Assembly: GCA_902779265.1 (NCBI GenBank)
Contig: CACZAY010000004.1
Location: 1 to 32,345 of the forward strand
Source of the DNA: an uncultured Bacteroidales bacterium
GTDB lineage: Bacteria; Bacteroidota; Bacteroidia; Bacteroidales; UBA3663
DNA length: 32,345 bases
Direction of reading: 5' to 3'
The notes beneath the pieces were generated by a model. It was not told where the DNA came from. It ran no database searches and was given only the letters and a program-made list of their open reading frames with translations. Shown here piece after piece: positions 18,079-26,622 of the stretch (position 1 is its first letter; each line of letters opens with the position of its first letter). A program made the translations under genes and the position numbers.

Positions 18079-20472
18079 ATGAAGAAAAAGAATTACATTG
18101 CCTTATGCCTTTCAGTAATTTCCGTATTTGGAATCAGTAATGTAACCGCTCAGACGTTGCGCGGCACGGTGACGGATGCCATCTCGGGCGAACCACTCAT
18201 CGGTGCGGCTGTGCGACTGGTGCAAACCGACAAGGGGGCCGCCACCGACATCGACGGCAGCTACCGCATCGACGTCGGGCAATCGGGACGCTTCACCATC
18301 GAGACCTCGTATGTGGGTTACGAACCGAGCGTGATGAAGGAGATCCTCATCTCGGGCAACAAGGAGGTGGTCATCGACATCGCTCTGCGCGAGAACAACC
18401 AGACGTTGAACGAAGTGGTGGTACGGCCGCGCGTCAACAAGGTATCGACGGTGAACCCAACGGCCTTGGTAGGCGGCATGATGCTCTCCATGGAAGAGGC
18501 CAACCGCTATGCGGGCGGGTACAATGACCCTGCCCGTCTGGTGACAGCCTTTGCGGGCGTGGCGGGTCAGGGCGACGGCAATGGCATCTCCATCCACGGC
18601 AACGCGCCGCAGTTCATGCAATACCGGTTGGAAGGGGTCGAGATATTCACGCCCAACCATTTCTCGGGTCTCTACGATGCGGGCTTCGGCATGGTGAGTG
18701 CGCTCAACTCGAACGTCATTACCAATTCCGACTTCTTCGTATCGACCTTCAACGCCAGCTACAACAATGTCATGGCAGGTGTGTTCGACGTGAAGATGCG
18801 CGCCGGCAACAACGAGCGTTTTGAAAACGGTGTGCAGATAGGCACGGTGGGTATCGAGTGGACCAGCGAGGGTCCGCTGTCGCGCCACAGCAATGCCAGT
18901 TACATACTGAACTATCGGTTTGGCTTCTCAACCCTTGCCCGAGAGATGGGACTCATCGACACCAAGGGTTCGCAATACGACTTCCAGGACTTATCGCTCA
19001 AGCTGAACTTCCCCACCAAGCAAGCAGGCACTTTTTCGGTCTTTGCGTTGGGCTTCGTTGACAAGGCTTGGGACGAAAAACTGGACCTCGAGGACATCCA
19101 TTCCATCTACGATGCCAGCAATCAGCAGGGAGACCTGGCGAATGCCGTTGTCGGCGCATCGCACAGGATTCACTTCGGAAACAAATGGACGTGGCGCACG
19201 ACGTTGGCCTATAACCTACAGCACAACAAGATGAACACCGACTACTGGGGACTGACCTTCGACAGCAACCGGAACCCCACCGGCTTTGAGGGCAAGAGTT
19301 ACCCGTTCAACCACTTGAAACAGAACGAGGACCGTCTGGTGGTGAACACTGAACTGTCGAAGCAGGTCACGCCGCGCTGGCTCGTCCAGTTGGGCGGCGA
19401 ATACTCGCACCGCTTCTTCGACCTCAGTTTCCGCACGGCCGAGAATGTCTATGACCCCGTTCCGGCTACGCCCTATTATGCTACCAAGGACGACACGGGA
19501 TTGGCCACCCTCTTCTGGTCGAACCTCTGGAAACCAGCCGAAGGCTGGAGCTTGACGCTGGGTGTGGCAGGAAGTTACTTCCTCCTGTCGGAAGACGTGA
19601 GTATCGAGCCACGCGCCAGCATCAAATGGGAACCAAACACGCGCGACGCCTTCTCGGTCGGCTATGGTCTGCACTCCATGATCGAAAAACTGGATGCCTA
19701 CTTCCTGCGCGACGATGCCGGCAAGTTGGTCAACAAGGACCTCGGATTCGCGAAAGCGCACCATACGATTGTCACCTACATGCACAAGTTCACCGACAAC
19801 CTGAACCTCCGCCTCAATGCCTACTACGAATACGGCTTCGACACCCCAGTCGGCATAGACGGCTCGACCTTCTGCACCGTCAACCGGCTCTTCAACTACG
19901 TCGAAGAACCCCTTGTGAACAAAGGTAATACGCGCAACTACGGCGCCGACATCACGTTGGAGCAGTACATGAGTCGAGGCTTCTACGGACAGGTGAACTA
20001 CTCGCTCTTCAAGGCGGAATATCGAGGACTTGACAAGGTGTGGCGTAACCAATTGTACGACCGTGGCTACATGTTCAAACTGCTGGCCGGCAAGGAATGG
20101 ATGGTGGGCAAACGCAAGCAGAACGTCTTCAACGTCAGCTTGAAATACACCCTGCAAGGAGGTTTGCGCCACACGCCTATCGACATTGATGCCATGCGCG
20201 CCAACGTAGCTGCCGGCATCATCGACGATGAACCAATCTACAAGGACGACGAAGCGATGTCCCTCCAGTTCGACCCGACGAACATGATTGACCTCACCAT
20301 CAGCTACAAAATCAACTGCCGCAAGGTGAGCCACACCATTGCCTTTGAGGGTGTGAACATCCTCCAGAACGAGACGCCGTATGCCGAGCGCTACGACCTC
20401 AACACCGGTCAGCTACGTTACGACAAGTCCGGCATCTCCTTCCCGAATTTCTTCTATCGCATTGATTTCTAA
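18079..20472 (+). CDS. Orphan TonB-dependent outer-membrane receptor (797 aa)
   Basis: The ATG at 18079 (MKKKNYIALCL…) is chosen over an in-frame TTG at 18070. A signal peptide runs to NVTAQ. Next is a carboxypeptidase-regulatory-like beta domain (LRGTVTDAISGEPLIGAAV, residues about 23-105). A LNEVVVRPRV stretch near residue 110 and the plug follow (ISIHGNAPQFMQYRLEGVEI). The rest is a barrel with many aromatic strands ending in …NFFYRIDF with a terminal Phe. The plug lacks the 'DAAASALYGSRAA' SusC signature and no SusD follows, so it is an ordinary TonB receptor taking up an unknown ligand. It is bounded by its own promoter and a terminator, so it is probably a single-gene unit. It contains no CATYGGCC/GGCCRATG word by my reading, unlike most neighbours. 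Confidence 0.93.
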   Translation: MKKKNYIALCLSVISVFGISNVTAQTLRGTVTDAISGEPLIGAAVRLVQTDKGAATDIDGSYRIDVGQSGRFTIETSYVGYEPSVMKEILISGNKEVVIDIALRENNQTLNEVVVRPRVNKVSTVNPTALVGGMMLSMEEANRYAGGYNDPARLVTAFAGVAGQGDGNGISIHGNAPQFMQYRLEGVEIFTPNHFSGLYDAGFGMVSALNSNVITNSDFFVSTFNASYNNVMAGVFDVKMRAGNNERFENGVQIGTVGIEWTSEGPLSRHSNASYILNYRFGFSTLAREMGLIDTKGSQYDFQDLSLKLNFPTKQAGTFSVFALGFVDKAWDEKLDLEDIHSIYDASNQQGDLANAVVGASHRIHFGNKWTWRTTLAYNLQHNKMNTDYWGLTFDSNRNPTGFEGKSYPFNHLKQNEDRLVVNTELSKQVTPRWLVQLGGEYSHRFFDLSFRTAENVYDPVPATPYYATKDDTGLATLFWSNLWKPAEGWSLTLGVAGSYFLLSEDVSIEPRASIKWEPNTRDAFSVGYGLHSMIEKLDAYFLRDDAGKLVNKDLGFAKAHHTIVTYMHKFTDNLNLRLNAYYEYGFDTPVGIDGSTFCTVNRLFNYVEEPLVNKGNTRNYGADITLEQYMSRGFYGQVNYSLFKAEYRGLDKVWRNQLYDRGYMFKLLAGKEWMVGKRKQNVFNVSLKYTLQGGLRHTPIDIDAMRANVAAGIIDDEPIYKDDEAMSLQFDPTNMIDLTISYKINCRKVSHTIAFEGVNILQNETPYAERYDLNTGQLRYDKSGISFPNFFYRIDF

Positions 20473-20492
20473 GACTTAGATATATAAAATAG

Positions 20493-20531
20493 TTGCTCCA
20501 AAGTCACATTGGCCTTGGAGCAATTTTTTTT
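20493..20531 (+). terminator. Rho-independent terminator after the TonB receptor
   Basis: TTGCTCCAA (20493-20501) pairs with TTGGAGCAA (20515-20523) across a 13-base loop, followed by a run of eight T (20524-20531). It lies 20 bases after the receptor stop. The loop contains CATTGGCC, a half-copy of the palindromic word. Confidence 0.85.
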
Positions 20532-20611
20532 ATTTTTGGCCAAGGCCGTTCGGCCGCAAGATAGGCTGAATATCTGTCTTATGAATGATGTTTTGGAATT
20601 TTGTTCTACGT

Positions 20612-20644
20612 ATTGATAATATATGGAATGTTTTTCTATGTTTG
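20612..20644 (+). promoter_or_regulatory. Candidate promoter of the M14 carboxypeptidase gene
   Basis: TATGTTTG at 20637-20644 matches the -7 consensus TAnnTTTG, and ATTG at 20612-20615 lies 21 bases upstream as a partial -33 element. The leader to the ATG at 20738 would be about 87 bases. Confidence 0.55.
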
Positions 20645-20737
20645 TAGATAATTCTTGGAAATAATCACTAAAACAGCCATCTTTGCACCCGAAAAAACAA
20701 ATCACAGGTATAACAATTTAAGGTTTCAATCAAAGGT

Positions 20738-23332
20738 ATGGTTAAGAAAATCTTTACATTGCTGGTCGCTGTCCTGGTTGGTGCAGCGTCTCAGGCCCAA
20801 ACAAGCTATTATTTTGGTTCAGACGAACAGTTTGACAAGTCAATCCCAACACCCGAAGAGTTTTTCGGTTTCCCGATAGGTTCGGCGCTGGTGCGCTACG
20901 ACCGCGTAGTGGAGTATTTCCGCCTGCTCGACAAGCTGTCCGACCGCGCGCAGCTGGAGGTCATCGGCCACACCTACGAGAACCGCGAATACGTGATTCT
21001 GCACATTTCGACGGCCGACAATATCCGCAATCTGGAGCAGATCCGTCAGCAGCACGTCAAGTTGGTCGATCCGAAGCAGCCCATCCCGTCGTCGTATGAC
21101 GACCAGAAGGTCATCGTGCAGTTGGGCTACAACGTGCACGGCGGCGAGTTAGCCGGAACCGACGCTTCGGTGCTCTCGGCCTACTACTTCACCGCAACGC
21201 AGAACGCCGACATTGTCAAACGGTTGGCCGATGCCGTTGTCCTCATCGAGCCGGCACTGAACCCCGACGGCCGCGAACGTGCCGCACAGTATTTCAATTC
21301 GTTCCACAATACGCCATCGGTCAACGACGCGCTCGACATCGAACACACGCAGAGCTTCACCCCACTGCGCGGCAACCACTTCTATGCCGACCTGAACCGC
21401 GACTGGTTCGCCCTCATCCATCCCGAGAGCCGCGCCCGTGCCGCCTACTATCACAAGTGGTATCCGAACATCTACATTGACTATCATGAGATGGGCCGCA
21501 ACGCCACCTACTACTTCGAGCCGTCGCCCGTACGCAGCACGTGGAACTACACCATCCCGGAAAGCACCTATGCCGAGTTGAACGTCCTGTTGGCCAACTA
21601 TTTCGGCGCAGAACTCGACAGCATCGGCTCGCTCTACTTCACCAAAGAGAATTTCGACAACATTTCGCCTATCTACGGCAGCACCTATCCCGACTTTGAG
21701 GGCGGCGTGGGCACCACCATCGAGGTGGGCAGCTCGCAGGGCGTGCAGGTCGAGTCGTCGCTCGGCATCCACAAGTTCTCGAAGAACCTGCGCGACCACG
21801 TACGCACCAGCATCGGCGCTCTGAAGGTCGGCACCGACAAGAAGGACATCTTCCTGCGTCACCAGCAGGACTTCTTCAAGTCGGCCGTGACCAAGGGCGG
21901 CAACGGCTACATCGTGTTCGGCAGCTATGAGGACAAGGGTGCGACCCGCCTCTTCCTCGACAACCTGCTGCGCCACAAGATCGAGGTGCGCCAGCTCTCG
22001 AAGGACTTCAGCCAGAACGGCAAGCAGTTCAAGGCGGGCGATGCCTATGCCATCCCGTTGGCCCAAGCCCAGTGGCGTCTGGTCAATGCCGCATTCGACG
22101 AGCACACTGAGTTTGCCGACAGCATCTTCATGGACATCACGGCGTGGAGCACGGCTCACGGCTTCGGCATCCCGTTCGTCCGCACCGCATCGGTGGGCGT
22201 AGGCGATGTTGTCAGCGAGTTGCCGGCTGTGGCATCGGCCGACTTCAAGAAATCGCACTATGCCTACGCGATTGACTACAGCGACTACAATGCTCCGCGC
22301 GTGCTCTACAGCCTGTTGGAGCGTGGCGTCCACGTGCGTGCCGCCTTCAAGCCATTCACGACCGAGACCGTCGAGGCAGGCAGCAAGGCATTTGCCAACG
22401 GCACATTGTTCGTGCCGCTCGTCTATCAGACCATTTCGGCCGACAGTCTCTACAGCGCGCTGCGTCTGGCCGTCGAGGGCACCGACGTACAGGTCTATAG
22501 TCTCAAGACCGGTTTGAGCCAGGCAGGCATCGACCTGGGCAGCGACAACCTGCGCGAGGTACGCAAGCCATCGGTCGCAACTTTCGTGAGCGTGGGCGGA
22601 TACGGCGGCATCAACTGGACAGCCATCGGCGAAATCTGGCATCTGCTGGGCTACCGTCATAACATCCCGCTGACCAAAATCTTCAGCGACTATGCCGAGA
22701 GCGCACCGTTGAACCGCTACACGACGATTATCTTGGCCGATGGTTCATACCGCAGCTTCTCGAAGCAGTTCGTCGAGCGTCTGCGCCAGTGGGTGGCCGA
22801 TGGCGGCGTGCTCATCACCACGCAGCGTGCATCGCAGTGGGCTATCGCCAATGGATTGGCCGCACACTTCACATCGGCCGACGAAAAGCAGAAGGGCGAC
22901 AAGCCGGCCAACGCGGAATACGTCCGACTGGACTACGCACAGCAGCGCGAGGTGAGCGGCCCGAACCGCATCGGCGGTGTGCTCTACGCGGCCGACATCG
23001 ACATCACCAACCCATTGGCCTACGGCATCCACAGCCGCGAAATCTTTTCGATGAAGTCGGGCGACTTCGTGCTGCCACGTCCACAGAGCCGTTTCGCATC
23101 GCTCGTGCAGCTCAAGGGCGACAAGCAGCTGGGCGGCTATCTGACCCGCGCCAACCAGCAGAAGCTGAAGGATGCGACGGTTGTGGCCTACGACAAGATC
23201 GGACAGGGCACGGTGGTGCTCTTCAGCGAGTCGCCGACCTATCGCGGCTATTGGCTCAGCACGGGCCGCATCCTGACCAATGCGCTCTTCTTCGGCCAAT
23301 ACGTTTCGGACAGCAACCGCTATCGGCCATAA
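20738..23332 (+). CDS. M14-family zinc carboxypeptidase, secreted (864 aa)
   Basis: A signal peptide covers residues 1-21 (MVKKIFTLLVAVLVGAASQAQ). The M14 domain spans about 40-370. Zinc ligands are visible as His134 and Glu137 in NVHGGELAG and His250 in IDYHEMGRN. The catalytic Glu is Glu329 in TTIEVGSSQG, and LNPDGRERAAQ and LNRDWFAL are substrate-pocket segments typical of the family. The C-terminal half (about 380-864) includes a class I glutamine-amidotransferase-like fold region at about 620-710 (YTTIILADGSYRSF…GGVLITTQRA), as in large Bacteroidetes M14 proteins. It should trim C-terminal residues from peptides in the periplasm or at the surface. It has its own candidate promoter, and the SusC/SusD pair follows 140 bases downstream, which suggests peptide use. 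Confidence 0.92.
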   Translation: MVKKIFTLLVAVLVGAASQAQTSYYFGSDEQFDKSIPTPEEFFGFPIGSALVRYDRVVEYFRLLDKLSDRAQLEVIGHTYENREYVILHISTADNIRNLEQIRQQHVKLVDPKQPIPSSYDDQKVIVQLGYNVHGGELAGTDASVLSAYYFTATQNADIVKRLADAVVLIEPALNPDGRERAAQYFNSFHNTPSVNDALDIEHTQSFTPLRGNHFYADLNRDWFALIHPESRARAAYYHKWYPNIYIDYHEMGRNATYYFEPSPVRSTWNYTIPESTYAELNVLLANYFGAELDSIGSLYFTKENFDNISPIYGSTYPDFEGGVGTTIEVGSSQGVQVESSLGIHKFSKNLRDHVRTSIGALKVGTDKKDIFLRHQQDFFKSAVTKGGNGYIVFGSYEDKGATRLFLDNLLRHKIEVRQLSKDFSQNGKQFKAGDAYAIPLAQAQWRLVNAAFDEHTEFADSIFMDITAWSTAHGFGIPFVRTASVGVGDVVSELPAVASADFKKSHYAYAIDYSDYNAPRVLYSLLERGVHVRAAFKPFTTETVEAGSKAFANGTLFVPLVYQTISADSLYSALRLAVEGTDVQVYSLKTGLSQAGIDLGSDNLREVRKPSVATFVSVGGYGGINWTAIGEIWHLLGYRHNIPLTKIFSDYAESAPLNRYTTIILADGSYRSFSKQFVERLRQWVADGGVLITTQRASQWAIANGLAAHFTSADEKQKGDKPANAEYVRLDYAQQREVSGPNRIGGVLYAADIDITNPLAYGIHSREIFSMKSGDFVLPRPQSRFASLVQLKGDKQLGGYLTRANQQKLKDATVVAYDKIGQGTVVLFSESPTYRGYWLSTGRILTNALFFGQYVSDSNRYRP

Positions 23333-23345
23333 ATCGAATCAATAG

Positions 23346-23447
23346 GGGTAAAGAGAGTATAGAGTAAAGGGTAAAGAGTGAGGAGTGTGGATAGTTGGAG
23401 CTATCGTCCCTTTATCTTCCCTTTTACTCCCCTTCAACTCCCCTTCA
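23346..23447. repeat. Heptad purine tract plus 11-bp tandem pyrimidine repeat ahead of susC
   Basis: The gap between the carboxypeptidase and susC holds heptads GGGTAAA (23346-23352), GAGTAAA, GGGTAAA, GAGTGAG and GAGTGTG (consecutive, 23362-23389). A pyrimidine tract at 23407-23446 follows, including a perfect tandem copy of ACTCCCCTTCA (23426-23436 and 23437-23447). The pyrimidine half is roughly the reverse complement of the purine half, so the transcript could fold into a long imperfect hairpin. No TAnnTTTG promoter was found here. Confidence 0.6.
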
Positions 23448-23472
23448 AAACCTAAAAAAATAAGAAAAAAAT

Positions 23473-26400
23473 ATGCAGAAGATACTGATTTACATTTTGC
23501 TCTTTTTCTTTGGGGCCAATGCCGTGGCGCAGGAGGTCCTGACGGGCCGCGTCACCGACAGCCGCACCGACGAACCGCTCATCGGCGCCGCACTGAAGGT
23601 CAAGGGAAGCTCCGTGCAGGGCACCGTGACCGACGTGAACGGCAAGTTCTCACTCCCGCTGGACGGCGAAGCACCGTATGCCGTAGTGGTGTCGCTCGTC
23701 GGCTACATACAGCAGGAACTCGAGGTCTATGACACAAGCAGCGAGGTCGACGTGGAGCTACGCGAAAATTCGCAGATGCTCAACGAGGTGGTCGTCGTCG
23801 GCTACGGTACAGCCAAGGCGCGCGACGTCGTGTCGTCCATCTCGTCGATCAACAAGGAGCGTCTGGAGGGCGTGACCGGCCACAGCGTTGACGACCTGCT
23901 CGAAGGCCATGCCGCCGGCGTGATGGTGTCCAACACAGGTTCGCAGGTCGGAGCCGCGCCGGTCATCAACATCCGTGGTGTCGCCTCCATCTCGTCGAGC
24001 GTCACTCCGCTCTATGTGGTCGATGGAATGCCCATCAACACGAGCGACATCGCATCGAGCACCGACTACAATCCCGTGGCCGACATCAATCCGGCCGACA
24101 TCAAGTCGATCGACATCCTGAAGGATGCTGCGGCCAGTGCCCTCTACGGTTCGCGTGCTGCGGCCGGCGTCGTGCTCATCACGACCCATTCGGGCAGTGC
24201 GGGCAAGAGCAAGCTGACCTACGACTACAACATTGGCCTCAATAATGCAACCAGGCTCTTCAAGCCGATGAATGCCGAGCAATATACCGACATCAAGAAC
24301 CGTGGCTGGCTCAACAACGGCGGCGACCCCGACAACCTGCCCTACGCCACGATGACCGACAAGAACGGCAACATCGTCAGCACCAACTGGGTCGATCTAG
24401 TGTTCCGCACCGGCCTGTCGCAGAACCACAACCTGAGCGTGCAGGGCGGCGGCGACAAGGCCACCTTCTACCTCTCGGGCAGCTATACGACCAAGGAGGG
24501 CATCACCATCGACGCCAAGTACGACCGATTCTCGTTCAAGGGCAATGGCACCTACAAGCTCAACAAGTTCGTCAAGGTCGGCTTCAACTCCGGCTACACC
24601 TTCAGCCGCATCCACACGGCCGATGCCGCACGCGACGGCAATTTGAGCAGCATCGGCGGCATTACGCGACTTGCCTACGTGGATCTGCCCAATGTGCCGG
24701 CGCACAACGAGGATGGCACCTTCTACGCCTCCGAACTCGCCCCGCAGAACCTCGGCAAGGGCAACAACGCCATCGAGGTGTTCTACTACAACGTGCTGGG
24801 TTTGATTGAGGGCGGCCAATACTCCGAGTCGAAGACCCACCGCATCCTCTCCAATGCCTACGTGGACATAACGCCCGTCAAGGGTCTGACCCTCAAGTCG
24901 CTCTACGGCGTTGACTGGACATTGGTCCAGAACGAATCGTTCAACACGCCACTGCACGGCGGCAGCTACTCCAGCGGCGGCAGCAGCACGGCCGGTACCT
25001 CCGACCTCCGCATCTGGACCTGGACCAATACGGCCGACTACAACCTCGAAATCCAGAAGCATCACCTTGACTTCCTGGTCGGCGTCGAGGCATCCGAACA
25101 GAAACGCAACGTCATCTCGCGTAGCGGCACGACGTTGAGCAACCCCGACCAGATGTACGTCGAGGCATCCTACCTTACCTACAGCGGTTCGGGCAGCATC
25201 TCGGAGAGCAGCATGTTCAGCTACATCAGCCGCCTGACCTACGACTGGAACAGCCGCTACTACCTCACCGCCAACCTGCGCCGCGACGGCCTCTCGAAAC
25301 TGGGCCGCAAGTGGGGCAACTTCTACGGCATCAGCGGCGCGTGGCGTCTGTCGGACGAGGCCTTCTTCAAGGGCATCCCCAGCAGCGACATCTTCGACGA
25401 CCTGAAGCTCAAGGCGGGCTACGGCATCGTGGGTAATGCCAATGTCGGCTGGTATGCATCGAAGAGCGTCTATTCCACTTCGACCTACAACGGCAATGTG
25501 TCGTACATCTCATCGGGCATAAACGACCCCAACTTGGGCTGGGAGCAGACCGCCACGACCGACATCGGCCTCAGTGCCTCGCTCTGGAACGGCCGCGTGC
25601 TGTTCGACATCGACTATTTCCACTCGAAGTCCAAAGACCTGATTCTCGACGCCTCGCAGGCCTATTCGACCGGCATCGTGGGCAGTTCCATCTCGACCAA
25701 CCTGGGCAAGATTCTCAACAAGGGCGTGGAACTGAGTGTGAGCGGCGACGTCATCCGCAAGAAGAAGTTCACGTGGAATGTGGCGTTCAACATCTCGTTC
25801 GTCAAGAACAAGGTTCTGGAGTTGGCCGATGACATTATCTACAGCAGCAGCACCGGTGCCAACATCACGACCGAGGGATATTCATTGGCCCAGATCTACA
25901 CCTATCCGACCGATGGCGTCGATCCCGAGACCGGACGTCGCGTAGTGCTGGTCAGGAACGACGATGGCACCTACGACCGCAACCTGCTCATCTACCGCTA
26001 CGGCAAGGGCGGCGCGCAGCTCTACGAGATGGACGGCGAGACCCGTTCGAGCCACGCCTTGAGCGACTGGAAGCCGGAAATTGCGGGCAACACCAAGCCG
26101 ACCTACTACGGCGGCCTGAACAACACCTTCAAGTACCGCAACTGGGACCTGAACGTCAACTTCCACTTCTCGGGCGGCAACAAGATTGTGAACGGAATGC
26201 GCGCCACGTTGTCCGACTGCCGTATGTGGAGCGGCACCGAAGAGTACTACAAGCACGTCTGGCAGAAACCTGGCGACAAGTCCAAGTACGCCAAGCCGAT
26301 GTACAACGACAACTACTCCAACGGTACGGCCAACCTCATCAGCGACCTGATTGAGCGCGGCGACTTCATCCGCCTGCAGAGCCTCTCGCTCGGCTACAGT

Positions 26401-26610
26401 TTCCGCACCAAGCGTTGGCCGAAAGAACTCGGCATCTCGTCGCTCCGTGTCTATGCCCAGGCGCAGAACCTCTTCTGCATCACCGGCTACTCGGGTTTCG
26501 ACCCCGAAATCAACTCCTACTACAACAGCGCCAACCTCCGTTCCGGCCTCGACCTGAACACCACGCCGCCCACGCGGACAATCACCTTCGGCGCCAATGT
26601 ATCATTCTAA
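23473..26610 (+). CDS. SusC/RagA-family TonB-linked outer-membrane transporter (1045 aa)
   Basis: The signal peptide covers residues 1-20 (MQKILIYILLFFFGANAVAQ). A carboxypeptidase-regulatory-like domain (LTGRVTDSRTDEPLIGAALK) runs to about residue 95, then the SusC hallmark LNEVVVVGYGT at about 103-113. The plug carries PLYVVDGMPI and the signature DILKDAAASALYGSRAAAGV at about 215-235. The barrel ends in RTITFGANVSF with a terminal Phe. SusC proteins import oligomeric nutrients across the outer membrane using TonB energy, capped by the SusD partner encoded 12 bases downstream. The substrate cannot be read from sequence. The upstream M14 peptidase and the absence of glycoside hydrolases in view point to peptides. 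Confidence 0.95.
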   Translation: MQKILIYILLFFFGANAVAQEVLTGRVTDSRTDEPLIGAALKVKGSSVQGTVTDVNGKFSLPLDGEAPYAVVVSLVGYIQQELEVYDTSSEVDVELRENSQMLNEVVVVGYGTAKARDVVSSISSINKERLEGVTGHSVDDLLEGHAAGVMVSNTGSQVGAAPVINIRGVASISSSVTPLYVVDGMPINTSDIASSTDYNPVADINPADIKSIDILKDAAASALYGSRAAAGVVLITTHSGSAGKSKLTYDYNIGLNNATRLFKPMNAEQYTDIKNRGWLNNGGDPDNLPYATMTDKNGNIVSTNWVDLVFRTGLSQNHNLSVQGGGDKATFYLSGSYTTKEGITIDAKYDRFSFKGNGTYKLNKFVKVGFNSGYTFSRIHTADAARDGNLSSIGGITRLAYVDLPNVPAHNEDGTFYASELAPQNLGKGNNAIEVFYYNVLGLIEGGQYSESKTHRILSNAYVDITPVKGLTLKSLYGVDWTLVQNESFNTPLHGGSYSSGGSSTAGTSDLRIWTWTNTADYNLEIQKHHLDFLVGVEASEQKRNVISRSGTTLSNPDQMYVEASYLTYSGSGSISESSMFSYISRLTYDWNSRYYLTANLRRDGLSKLGRKWGNFYGISGAWRLSDEAFFKGIPSSDIFDDLKLKAGYGIVGNANVGWYASKSVYSTSTYNGNVSYISSGINDPNLGWEQTATTDIGLSASLWNGRVLFDIDYFHSKSKDLILDASQAYSTGIVGSSISTNLGKILNKGVELSVSGDVIRKKKFTWNVAFNISFVKNKVLELADDIIYSSSTGANITTEGYSLAQIYTYPTDGVDPETGRRVVLVRNDDGTYDRNLLIYRYGKGGAQLYEMDGETRSSHALSDWKPEIAGNTKPTYYGGLNNTFKYRNWDLNVNFHFSGGNKIVNGMRATLSDCRMWSGTEEYYKHVWQKPGDKSKYAKPMYNDNYSNGTANLISDLIERGDFIRLQSLSLGYSFRTKRWPKELGISSLRVYAQAQNLFCITGYSGFDPEINSYYNSANLRSGLDLNTTPPTRTITFGANVSF

Positions 26611-26622
26611 TTCCGACAGATT

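Noticed and set aside
21149-22660. Minus-strand open frame of 503 codons
   Set aside because: It lies opposite the M14 peptidase, whose zinc motifs and signal peptide confirm the plus-strand reading.
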